Part shown: positions 1-5,389 of the stretch, in pieces
Layout of the letters: every line of letters starts with the position of its first letter
Position numbering within the stretch: position 1 is the stretch's first letter
Source of the DNA: CBDUBS01 sp965365445
GTDB taxonomy: Bacteria > Bacteroidota > Rhodothermia > Rhodothermales > DASSAV01
Direction of reading: 5' to 3'
NCBI GenBank assembly: GCA_965365445.1
Contig: CBDUBS010000234.1
Span: 1 to 5,389 of the forward strand
DNA length: 5,389 nt
The notes under the pieces: generated by a model
The model's input: only the letters and a program-made list of their open reading frames with translations
What the model was told of the DNA's origin: nothing
The model's database searches: none
Position numbers and translations under genes: made by a program

Positions 1-258
1 CTCCTGGGTCTGGGCTCTCAGCGAATTGGTGATGCCGGCAAGAAGAATGATGACGGCGGCAATGCTGTAGAGCGTGTATAACAGCCCGTACTGCTCGTCG
101 TTGATTCCGAGACCGTCTTTCAGAAGGTCGGCAATGGGGGCTATGCTGTCGTAAACATAGTAGTTGCCGAACATCGCCAGGCTGATGACCACCAGCACCG
201 TCCACCGGTAGAAGCTGGACGGCTGGGCGGGGCGGGCTCCGGGGAAAAGCGTGCTCAT
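1..258 (-). CDS. Putative MFS sugar/anion transporter, N-terminal fragment (runs off left edge)
   Basis: I translated this minus-strand reading frame by hand. It opens with ATG at 258-256 and stays open for 86 codons to the window edge. A short polar N-terminus leads into FYRWTVLVVISLAMFGNYYV, a first membrane helix at about residues 18-44. A hydrophilic loop with LKDGLGINDEQYG follows, then a second helix (LLYTLYSIAAVIILLAG, about 59-75). Two helices joined by a 'DLL...LG-(I/F)-xxxQ-(Y/I)-G' loop are typical of the start of MFS permeases, which use proton or substrate gradients to move sugars or organic anions across the inner membrane. The MFS motif A loop (GxxxDRxGR type) should follow helix 2, but the residues there are ITNSLRAQTQE. 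The gene is therefore either a divergent member, one with an insertion, or disrupted at or beyond the edge. It is divergent from the sulfatase gene, with 185 bp between starts, which suggests shared control and a role in product uptake. The MFS assignment rests on helix pattern only. Confidence 0.6.
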   Translation of the reverse strand, partial: MSTLFPGARPAQPSSFYRWTVLVVISLAMFGNYYVYDSIAPIADLLKDGLGINDEQYGLLYTLYSIAAVIILLAGITNSLRAQTQE

Positions 259-443
259 GACGTTTTCGGAGGATGGGAATCGGAAAAACCGGAAGGAAGG
301 TACGGAATCCGGGGAGATGATGAAGCGAAAAGGCTCTGGAAAGGAGGTCGAATTCAGTACGACTGCCCTCCCGAGCTTGAACTCGAGCCGGAGATTGCGT
401 TTCATTATCGTCACCTGACCCCTTCTTACCCTCTTCAACCACC
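259..443. promoter_or_regulatory. Divergent intergenic region between transporter and sulfatase
   Basis: This 185-bp gap separates two divergently transcribed genes, so it must contain the 5' leaders and probably the promoters of both. No strong promoter stands out. The best plus-strand candidate is weak: TTGAAC at 377-382, with an AT-rich element TTTCATTAT at 400-408, about 35 bp before the sulfatase ATG. The spacing to CATTAT (20 bp) is longer than ideal for a sigma-70 type promoter, and I do not see the Bacteroidota TTTG/TAnnTTTG pair. A short inverted repeat CGAG-CTTGAA-CTCG (372-385) overlaps the putative -35 element and could be an operator half-site pair, but it is too short to be compelling. 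Neither flanking start has a Shine-Dalgarno sequence. The AAGGAGGT at 341-348 is not placed before any start codon. Confidence 0.35.
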
Positions 444-1871
444 ATGCGCGTTTTCCTGCTACTCCTCTGCACCCTGGCGGTCATGCCGCCGGCGACGGCC
501 CAGGAAGTTCGGCGGCCGAACATCGTGTTCATCCTGATCGACGATCTGGGGTACACCGATATCGGCCCGTTCGGAAGCACCCTGTACCAGACCCCTCACC
601 TGGACCGGATGGCCGCCGAGGGAATGCTGTTTACGGACGCCTATTCGGCCTCCCCGGTGTGCTCCCCGACCCGGGCGAGCATCCAGACGGGGCGCAACCC
701 GGCCCGGCTCAACCTGACCAATTTCCTGAAGGGCTTACGCAGCCCGGAGGATTCCCCCATCCTCACGGCCGAATACGCCGATTACCTGCCGTCGGAAGAA
801 GTAACGCTGGCGGAGACGCTTGGCAAGGCCGGGTATGCCACCGGGTACGTGGGCAAATGGCATCTCTCCAGAGAAGGCGCGGCCGGGACGCTGCCCGAAG
901 AACAGGGCTACCGGATCAACATCGGCGGCGGCGATTTCGGCAGCCCGAAGTCTTATTTCTGGCCCGAGTGGGAGGGCCGCCCGGAGATTGAAGGGCGTTT
1001 CGACGGGGAGTACCTGACGGACAGGCTGGCCCTGGAGGCGGTCCAGTTCATCGAACGGCATCGGGAGGAACCCTTCTTTCTGATGCTGGCGCATTATGCC
1101 GTACACATCCCCCTCGTTCCGAAGCCGGAAAAGGTTGCGAAATACAAATCCCTGCTCGAAAAGAACCCCCCGATCCCGGGGCGGCAGGACAACCCGTATT
1201 ACGCCTCTCTGGTGGAATCAATGGATGAAAGTGTGGGCCGGGTGCTGGCCGCGCTGGAGGAAAACGGACTGGAGGACAACACCCTCGTGGTTTTTACTTC
1301 AGACAACGGAGGGCTGTCGGTCGTGGAAGGCCGCCATACGCCGGCCACTACGAACGCGCCGCTCCGGGGAGGAAAAGGAAAGGTGTACGAGGGAGGAATC
1401 CGGGTTCCGCTGCTCGTAAAATACCCCCGGGCCGTCGCGCCCGGCTCCAGAAGCCGGGAGCCCGTCATCAGCGACGACTTCTTCCCGACGATCCTGGAAG
1501 CGGCAGGCATCGACCCGGCGAGCGCGGGAGCCCGCGGGCCGCTGGACGGAACCAGCCTGATGCCGCTTTTTCGCTCGCCGGCGGACTCGCTGGGCCGCAC
1601 GGCGCTTTACTGGCACTACCCCCACTTCTCCAACCAGGGAGGGCGGCCGGGCGGAGCCGTCCGGCAGGGACGCTGGAAACTCGTCGAGCACTTCGAAACC
1701 GGACGGCTGGAGCTCTTCGACCTGGAAACCGACATCGGGGAGCACGACGACCTGGCCCAAACCTATCCGGAACGCACCCGGGAGATGCACCGGATGCTTC
1801 AGGCATGGCGCGAGGAGGTCGGGGCGAACATGCCGCTGCCCAACCCCGGGTACAAAGCGCCTTCCCGGTGA
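444..1871 (+). CDS. Secreted type I formylglycine-dependent sulfatase (arylsulfatase family, S1)
   Basis: This enzyme hydrolyses sulfate esters, probably on a glycan, in the periplasm or outside the cell. The 475-residue length is normal for the family. A Sec signal peptide (MRVFLLLLCTLAVMPPATA, likely cut after Ala19, before Gln20) supports the chosen ATG. The maturation motif C-x-P-x-R appears as VCSPTRAS, with Cys73 as the residue converted to formylglycine and Arg77 beside it. Other expected active-site elements are present: metal-binding Asp33-Asp34 (LIDDLGY), Lys138 and His140 (GKWHL), His221 (AVHIP), Asp287-Asn288 (TSDNGG), and the RGGKGKVYEGGIRVPL segment (308-323). The C-terminal part (RWKLVEHFETGRLELFDLETD, 410-430) is the usual small subdomain. 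No catalytic residue appears to be missing. Because the site is Cys rather than Ser, it could be matured by either FGE or an anaerobic sulfatase-maturating enzyme; neither lies in the window. The SulfAtlas subfamily and substrate cannot be set by eye. The gene is convergent with the GH3 gene. Confidence 0.96.
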   Translation: MRVFLLLLCTLAVMPPATAQEVRRPNIVFILIDDLGYTDIGPFGSTLYQTPHLDRMAAEGMLFTDAYSASPVCSPTRASIQTGRNPARLNLTNFLKGLRSPEDSPILTAEYADYLPSEEVTLAETLGKAGYATGYVGKWHLSREGAAGTLPEEQGYRINIGGGDFGSPKSYFWPEWEGRPEIEGRFDGEYLTDRLALEAVQFIERHREEPFFLMLAHYAVHIPLVPKPEKVAKYKSLLEKNPPIPGRQDNPYYASLVESMDESVGRVLAALEENGLEDNTLVVFTSDNGGLSVVEGRHTPATTNAPLRGGKGKVYEGGIRVPLLVKYPRAVAPGSRSREPVISDDFFPTILEAAGIDPASAGARGPLDGTSLMPLFRSPADSLGRTALYWHYPHFSNQGGRPGGAVRQGRWKLVEHFETGRLELFDLETDIGEHDDLAQTYPERTREMHRMLQAWREEVGANMPLPNPGYKAPSR

Positions 1872-1880
1872 CGGATTCGG

Positions 1881-4538
1881 TCAGGGATCGATGTAAACGG
1901 TCCGGCCGGTAACCCGGAAGCCGCCGGTAAGCGCCTCGGTGGTGGCGGCGTCGGCGCGGCCCCTGAAGCCGGGCTGCTCGCCGCCCACCGATACCTCGAA
2001 TACGCCCGGCTCCACGGCCCGGCGCCCGTCGTCGGTGACGAGGGCATACTGCTTCGGTTCGAGCGTGAACTCCACGGTGCGGGTTTCGCCCGGCTCCAGA
2101 TGAACACGGCGGAAGCCTTGCAGGGAGCGGATCGGTACGGGCACGGTCGATTCGATATCCCGGAGGTATAGCTGGACGACCTCATCGCCAGGCCGGTTGC
2201 CGGCGTTGGTCACCTGCACGCTAACCCGGACCGGCCCGGCGCCCCGACGCCGGGCGGGGCTGACCTTCAGGTCGGCGTAGGCAAACCGGGTGTAGCTCAG
2301 GCCGTACCCGAAGGGGTATAGCGGCTCCCCGCCGAAATAGCGGTAGGTGCGCCCTTCCATGGCATACTCCTCGAACGGCGGCAGGTCATCCACGGACTGA
2401 TAGAACGTCAGCGGAAGACGACCGCCGGGGTTGTAATCCCCGAACAGCACGTCCGCGAGCGCCGGGCCGCCCGCTTCGCCCGGATACCAGGCCTCTACGA
2501 TGGCGTCGAGGTGTTCAGCCGCCCAGGGGAAGGATAAGGCGCTGCCGTTCAGAAGCACGAGAACGGTAGGCTTGCCGAGAGCATGGATTTCTTGTATGAG
2601 CCGCACCTGGGTGGCCGGAATGTCGAGGCTGGTGCGGTCGCCGCCGGCAAAGCCCTCCACCTTGACGGGCATCTCCTCCCCTTCCAGTTCGGCGTTGATG
2701 CCCATAACGAGGACGACGGCATCGGCACGACGGGCCGTTTCGACGGCCTCGGCCCGGAGTTCGGCTTCCGCTTCGGGAGGCGCCCCGAGCAGGTGCATCT
2801 GCGGATCGGAGCCGATGTTATCGTATTCGATACGGAGGTCGTAGAACCGGCCCCCCTCCAGATCCACCTCGAAGGTACGCGTCAGCGGGTGATGGAACCC
2901 CTCGACTTCATACCTCAGCGAGTCGTCAAGGAACAGGCGGGTGGTTGTGGCGGCGTTCGTGCCCAGGCGGTACCGCCCCGTTTCGGGTGGAACGAGCGAG
3001 CCCGTCCACACGACCGAGAACGAGTCGGCCATGAGGCCGGTAACCGGGGTTTTCTCGGCCCAGATAAAATCCAGCACCGGATCGACGCGCTCGATAACCG
3101 GCTCGCCGGCCATCGGGGCGCCCTTGTAGTACCGGCCCCGGAGGCCATGTACATCCCCGTTGCGGAGGTCCGGGCGCAACGCCGAAGAAGGAATCGGGCG
3201 GAGCAGGGGCGCCCGGTCGGCCACGTAACTACCTACGGCCGTGTAGAGCCGGGTGTCTTTACTGATTTTTTCGCGGATACCTTGCAGGGGCGTTTTGAGC
3301 ATCCGGGGGGTGCCGTTGTAGTTGGCGAGCAGCACCCGCGCATCGTCGGCGTTGGGACCAATGACGGCGATGGAGCCCAGCTCTTTTTTGAGCGGCAGGA
3401 GGTTCCCCTCGTTTTTCAGGAGCACGATGGACTCGCGCGCCGCCTGCAGGGCCAGCTGCCGATGGTCCTCGGAGTTGACGACGGAGTAGGGAATCTGCGT
3501 CCAGGGGACGCCGGCCGGGTTGTCGAACATACCCAGCCTAAAACGGGCCTCGAAGAGGCGTTCGAGGGCCGTATCGAGATCCTTCTCGGAGAGGAGGCCG
3601 CGCCGGACGGCTTCGGCCAGGTGCGGAGCATACGTGTTGCCGCAGTTCAGGTCGGTGCCCCGCTGCACGGCGAGAGCCGCCGCGGAGGGCGCATCGGGCG
3701 ACACCTTGTGGTACTCGAAAAAGTCCCGGATGGCCCAGCAGTCCGAAACGACGTACCCGTCGAAGCCCCACCGGCCGCGCAGGATATCTCCCAGTAACAA
3801 ACTGCTGCCGCACGCCGCTTCACCCTGGTAACGGTTGTAAGCGCACATGAACGACCGGACGTCGGCGTCGCGGATGGTCATCTCGAAGGCCGGCAGGTAC
3901 GTCTGGTACAGGTCCCGCACGTTCGTCTGCGCATCGAACGAGTGCCGGAGCGACTCGGGACCGCTGTGCACGGCAAAGTGTTTGGAGGTGGCAACGGTTT
4001 TCAGATACTTCGGGTGGTCGCCCTGGAGGCCCCGGATGAAGGAAACCGCCATGCGGCCCGTAAGGTAGGGGTCCTCGCCGTATGTCTCCTGACCGCGCCC
4101 CCAGCGAGGGTCGCGGAAAATGTTGATGTTGGGTGACCAGAACGTGAGGCCCTGATAAATATTCCGGCGGCCCATATCCACGAACCGGTGGTGCTTGGCC
4201 CGGGCTTCGTCGGAGATGGCCGTCGCGATGCGAAGCATCAGGTCGGTGTTCCAGGTGGCGGCCATGCCGATGGCCTGAGGAAACACCGTGGCGGTGCCGG
4301 CTCGCGCAACCCCGTGCAGGGCTTCGTTCCACCAGTTGTACGAGGGGATACCCAGCCGATCCACGCCGGGCGCATCGTAGCGCATCTGGCTGATTTTTTC
4401 CTCCAGCGTCATGCGGCCCACCAGATCGCGGACGCGGCCCTCCACCGGCAACGACTCGTCCAGATAGGCCGGTGTGGTTTGCGCCGATGCAGCGGCGGTG
4501 ATGAAGGATGCAAGCAGCAGGATCGAAAGCAGACGCAT
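1881..4538 (-). CDS. Secreted GH3 glycoside hydrolase with PA14 insertion (beta-xylosidase/beta-glucosidase-like)
   Basis: This retaining exo-glycosidase removes terminal beta-linked sugars (xylose or glucose most likely) from oligosaccharides. The signal peptide MRLLSILLLASFITAAASA, cut before Gln20, supports the ATG at 4538 and places the enzyme in the periplasm or outside. Domain order: GH3 N-terminal barrel (about 35-345), first part of the alpha/beta-sandwich (about 370-445), inserted PA14 (about 465-590), rest of the sandwich (about 596-750), then a fibronectin-III-like domain (about 765-855). Landmarks are YNWWNEALHGV (67-77), RWGRGQETYGEDPYL (145-159), Lys186-His187 (SKHFAVH), and the nucleophile Asp266 in GYVVSDCWAI. 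The acid/base Glu probably lies in the LEGEEM...VEGFAGGDRT stretch (618-636). Glu628, which precedes GFAGGDR, and Glu619/621 are candidates I cannot separate. The NWWNEALHGV and GTATVFPQ signatures favour the beta-xylosidase-like branch, including PA14-bearing Prevotella and Bacteroides enzymes, but specificity is inferred. The length is normal and the frame is intact. It lies 80 bp downstream of the esterase on the same strand. Confidence 0.96.
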   Translation of the reverse strand: MRLLSILLLASFITAAASAQTTPAYLDESLPVEGRVRDLVGRMTLEEKISQMRYDAPGVDRLGIPSYNWWNEALHGVARAGTATVFPQAIGMAATWNTDLMLRIATAISDEARAKHHRFVDMGRRNIYQGLTFWSPNINIFRDPRWGRGQETYGEDPYLTGRMAVSFIRGLQGDHPKYLKTVATSKHFAVHSGPESLRHSFDAQTNVRDLYQTYLPAFEMTIRDADVRSFMCAYNRYQGEAACGSSLLLGDILRGRWGFDGYVVSDCWAIRDFFEYHKVSPDAPSAAALAVQRGTDLNCGNTYAPHLAEAVRRGLLSEKDLDTALERLFEARFRLGMFDNPAGVPWTQIPYSVVNSEDHRQLALQAARESIVLLKNEGNLLPLKKELGSIAVIGPNADDARVLLANYNGTPRMLKTPLQGIREKISKDTRLYTAVGSYVADRAPLLRPIPSSALRPDLRNGDVHGLRGRYYKGAPMAGEPVIERVDPVLDFIWAEKTPVTGLMADSFSVVWTGSLVPPETGRYRLGTNAATTTRLFLDDSLRYEVEGFHHPLTRTFEVDLEGGRFYDLRIEYDNIGSDPQMHLLGAPPEAEAELRAEAVETARRADAVVLVMGINAELEGEEMPVKVEGFAGGDRTSLDIPATQVRLIQEIHALGKPTVLVLLNGSALSFPWAAEHLDAIVEAWYPGEAGGPALADVLFGDYNPGGRLPLTFYQSVDDLPPFEEYAMEGRTYRYFGGEPLYPFGYGLSYTRFAYADLKVSPARRRGAGPVRVSVQVTNAGNRPGDEVVQLYLRDIESTVPVPIRSLQGFRRVHLEPGETRTVEFTLEPKQYALVTDDGRRAVEPGVFEVSVGGEQPGFRGRADAATTEALTGGFRVTGRTVYIDP

Positions 4539-4618
4539 GGGAGGATAAAGCGTAATTGAGTTAATTCGGCGGGCGGAGGCCCGCCCCCCGTATAGACGAA
4601 TGCAAACCGAAGGATCCC
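4539..4618 (-). promoter_or_regulatory. Esterase-GH3 spacer with AT-rich patch (possible internal promoter)
   Basis: This 80-bp spacer follows the esterase stop and precedes the GH3 start. Just upstream of the GH3 ATG lies an AT-rich patch (4547-4566) in otherwise GC-rich DNA. It carries two TAATT copies on the plus strand, at 4553-4557 and 4562-4566, offset by 9 bp. Read on the minus strand, AATTAACTCAATTACGC and TTTATCC fall 7-30 bp before the ATG, so a GH3 promoter or an unstructured ribosome-loading leader is possible. No clear -35/-10 pair or Bacteroidota-type promoter is visible. The bases directly before the ATG (ATCCTCCC) are pyrimidine-rich, not Shine-Dalgarno-like. Confidence 0.25.
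4568..4585 (-). terminator. GC hairpin between esterase and GH3 (possible attenuator or partial terminator)
   Basis: GGCGGGC (4568-4574) and GCCCGCC (4579-4585) form a perfect 7-bp, all-GC stem with a 4-base loop. On the minus strand it begins about 33 bases after the esterase stop and ends about 30 bases before the GH3 start. There is no T-run on its 3' side (GAATTAACTC follows on the minus strand), so it is not a canonical intrinsic terminator. It could partly terminate, stall 3' exonucleases to stabilise the esterase message, or reduce GH3 expression relative to the esterase. A chance GC palindrome is also possible in DNA of this composition. Confidence 0.35.
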
Positions 4619-5389
4619 CTACAGGGTGGACGGACCCTCCAGGAAGCCGATGGATTCGAGAAAACGGTCGGTTTCGCGCAGCGTGCGAAGGTAATACGTG
4701 TTGTCGGATGGTTTGTAGTTGAAAAAGCCGTGTCCCTGCCCCTCGTAAAGAAACACGTCGCAGCGGGCCCCGGCCGCCTGCATGTTCTCCTGAAACGCTC
4801 GAATGGTAGGCACAGGAATCAGCCGGTCCTCCGTTCCGAGAAAAACAACGGTAGGCGGCGCCCCATCGGCCTGCTGATGCGCCGGAGAAAACGCCGTGTA
4901 CCGCTCCCCGATGCGGTCGAAGCCGTACCCCTGCGGGCCGTTGTCGATCACGGGGTTGTACAGCACCAGCGCATCGGGGCGTGCGGAGGTGGTTTCGCCG
5001 GGCTCATCGAAACCGTGCAGCAACGCCGTAGCAGCCGCCAGATGCCCCCCTGCAGACCCTCCCCCGGCCGCTATCCGGTGGGGGTCGATCCCCAGCTCCC
5101 GAGCGTGGGCGCGCACCCAGCGCATAGCCGAGCGCGCATCGCGGACGCTTTCGAACGGCGTCGTGCCATGCACGCTCTCCACGCGGTATTCCGCGGCTAC
5201 GGCCGCCATGCCGCGTGAAGCCAGGTACGCAGCCTGCGGATAAAACTGCTCCGGCGACCCCTTCACCCAGCCTCCCCCGAAGAAAAAGACGATGGCGGGT
5301 GCGGGTTCGTCGGCAACCCGGCCTTTCGGGAAAAAGAAGTGCAGGTACAGATCGCCCTCGGGAGTGCGTTTGTATAATCGGCGAGCGTC
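4619..5389 (-). CDS. Alpha/beta-hydrolase esterase, acetyl-xylan-esterase-like, N-terminus beyond right edge
   Basis: The minus-strand frame is open from the right window edge to TAG at 4621-4619, giving 256 visible residues. An internal GTG at 5266 could be read as a start, but 41 upstream in-frame codons encode the conserved beta-strand and oxyanion segment (PAIVFFFGGGW), so the real start lies outside. The alpha/beta-hydrolase triad is visible: Ser112 in GGGSAGGH, Asp188 in LGTEDRLIP, and His220 in GQGHGFFN (visible-fragment numbering). The sequence between (YLASRGMAAVAAEYRV, then FESVRDARSAMRWVRAHARELGIDP) matches the BD-FAE/acetyl-xylan-esterase-like branch of the family, whose members typically deacylate plant or algal glycans. 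The oxyanion motif has Phe37 where classical HGGG enzymes have His. Localisation cannot be judged because the N-terminus is missing. The gene is co-directional with and upstream of the GH3 gene, consistent with side-chain removal feeding an exo-glycosidase. A peptidase or lipase role is less likely but not excluded. Confidence 0.88.
   Translation of the reverse strand, partial: DARRLYKRTPEGDLYLHFFFPKGRVADEPAPAIVFFFGGGWVKGSPEQFYPQAAYLASRGMAAVAAEYRVESVHGTTPFESVRDARSAMRWVRAHARELGIDPHRIAAGGGSAGGHLAAATALLHGFDEPGETTSARPDALVLYNPVIDNGPQGYGFDRIGERYTAFSPAHQQADGAPPTVVFLGTEDRLIPVPTIRAFQENMQAAGARCDVFLYEGQGHGFFNYKPSDNTYYLRTLRETDRFLESIGFLEGPSTL

Noticed and set aside
341..348. AAGGAGGT, a perfect Shine-Dalgarno-like octamer
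   Set aside because: No ATG, GTG or TTG lies at a usable distance downstream, and the flanking genes do not use Shine-Dalgarno sites. It is probably chance.
317..418. 33-codon plus-strand ORF (MMKRKGSGKEVEFSTTALPS...) in the divergent intergenic region
   Set aside because: It has a start and stop but no ribosome binding site, no recognisable leader-peptide features such as repeated regulatory codons, and no hairpin after it. It is too short to support without expression or conservation data.
444..500. Possible lipoprotein signal in the sulfatase (LLLLC at residues 5-9)
   Set aside because: Cys9 is too close to the N-terminus for a lipobox, and the residue after it is Thr. The stretch continues as a normal signal peptide with an ATA cleavage site before Gln20.
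1881..1960. Possible type IX secretion C-terminal sorting domain on the GH3 enzyme
   Set aside because: The protein ends shortly after the fibronectin-III-like domain with LTGGFRVTGRTVYIDP. No extra 70-80 residue sorting domain follows.
2583..3797. Long plus-strand open frame (404 codons) antisense to the GH3 gene
   Set aside because: The GH3 frame on the other strand is intact, with full domain and catalytic motifs. Long antisense open frames are common opposite GC-rich genes. The translation is rich in Arg, Gly and Val and shows no recognisable domain, signal peptide or start signal.
3820..4332. Minus-strand 170-codon open frame in another frame of the GH3 gene
   Set aside because: It lies wholly inside the GH3 coding region, is Arg/Pro/His-rich, and shows no motif. 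It is a frame shadow.
4619..5266. Complete 215-residue esterase starting at an internal GTG
   Set aside because: The upstream in-frame codons to the window edge encode conserved alpha/beta-hydrolase sequence, including the oxyanion segment, so starting at 5266 would remove an essential part of the fold.

Overview
The window is GC-rich, gene-dense bacterial DNA with four protein-coding genes and no RNA genes, CRISPR arrays, insertion sequences or attachment sites that I can see. Gene content and style (Sec-exported sulfatase, PA14-containing GH3, no Shine-Dalgarno sequences ahead of the visible starts) suggest a marine or saline-type Bacteroidota/Rhodothermota-like organism. Planctomycetes-like bacteria carry similar enzymes, so this assignment is inference from style only.

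Layout from left to right. (1) 1-258, minus strand: the N-terminal 86 residues of a membrane transporter that looks like the Major Facilitator Superfamily (MFS), running off the left edge. (2) 259-443: a divergent intergenic region that must hold the 5' signals of both the transporter and the next gene. (3) 444-1871, plus strand: a secreted type I (formylglycine) sulfatase of the arylsulfatase family. (4) A 9-bp convergent gap. (5) 1881-4538, minus strand: a secreted 885-residue glycoside hydrolase family 3 enzyme with an inserted PA14 domain and a C-terminal fibronectin-III-like domain, most like beta-xylosidases/beta-glucosidases. (6) 4539-4618: an 80-bp spacer with a perfect 7-bp GC hairpin and an AT-rich patch. 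(7) 4619-5389, minus strand: an alpha/beta-hydrolase esterase whose N-terminus lies beyond the right edge. It is upstream of the GH3 gene on the same strand and may be co-transcribed with it.

Together these look like a small carbohydrate-utilisation locus. The esterase would remove acyl groups and the sulfatase would remove sulfate. The GH3 enzyme would release terminal beta-linked sugars outside the cytoplasm, and the transporter could import the product. No SusC/SusD pair, regulator or sulfatase-maturating enzyme is visible in the window. A decorated (acetylated and/or sulfated) xylan-like glycan is a reasonable guess for the substrate, but the sequence does not prove it. I found no convincing previously undescribed system. 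The points most worth checking are the missing MFS motif A in the transporter fragment, the Phe in place of the usual His of the esterase's HGGG oxyanion motif, the hairpin between esterase and GH3, and the terminator-free convergent junction.
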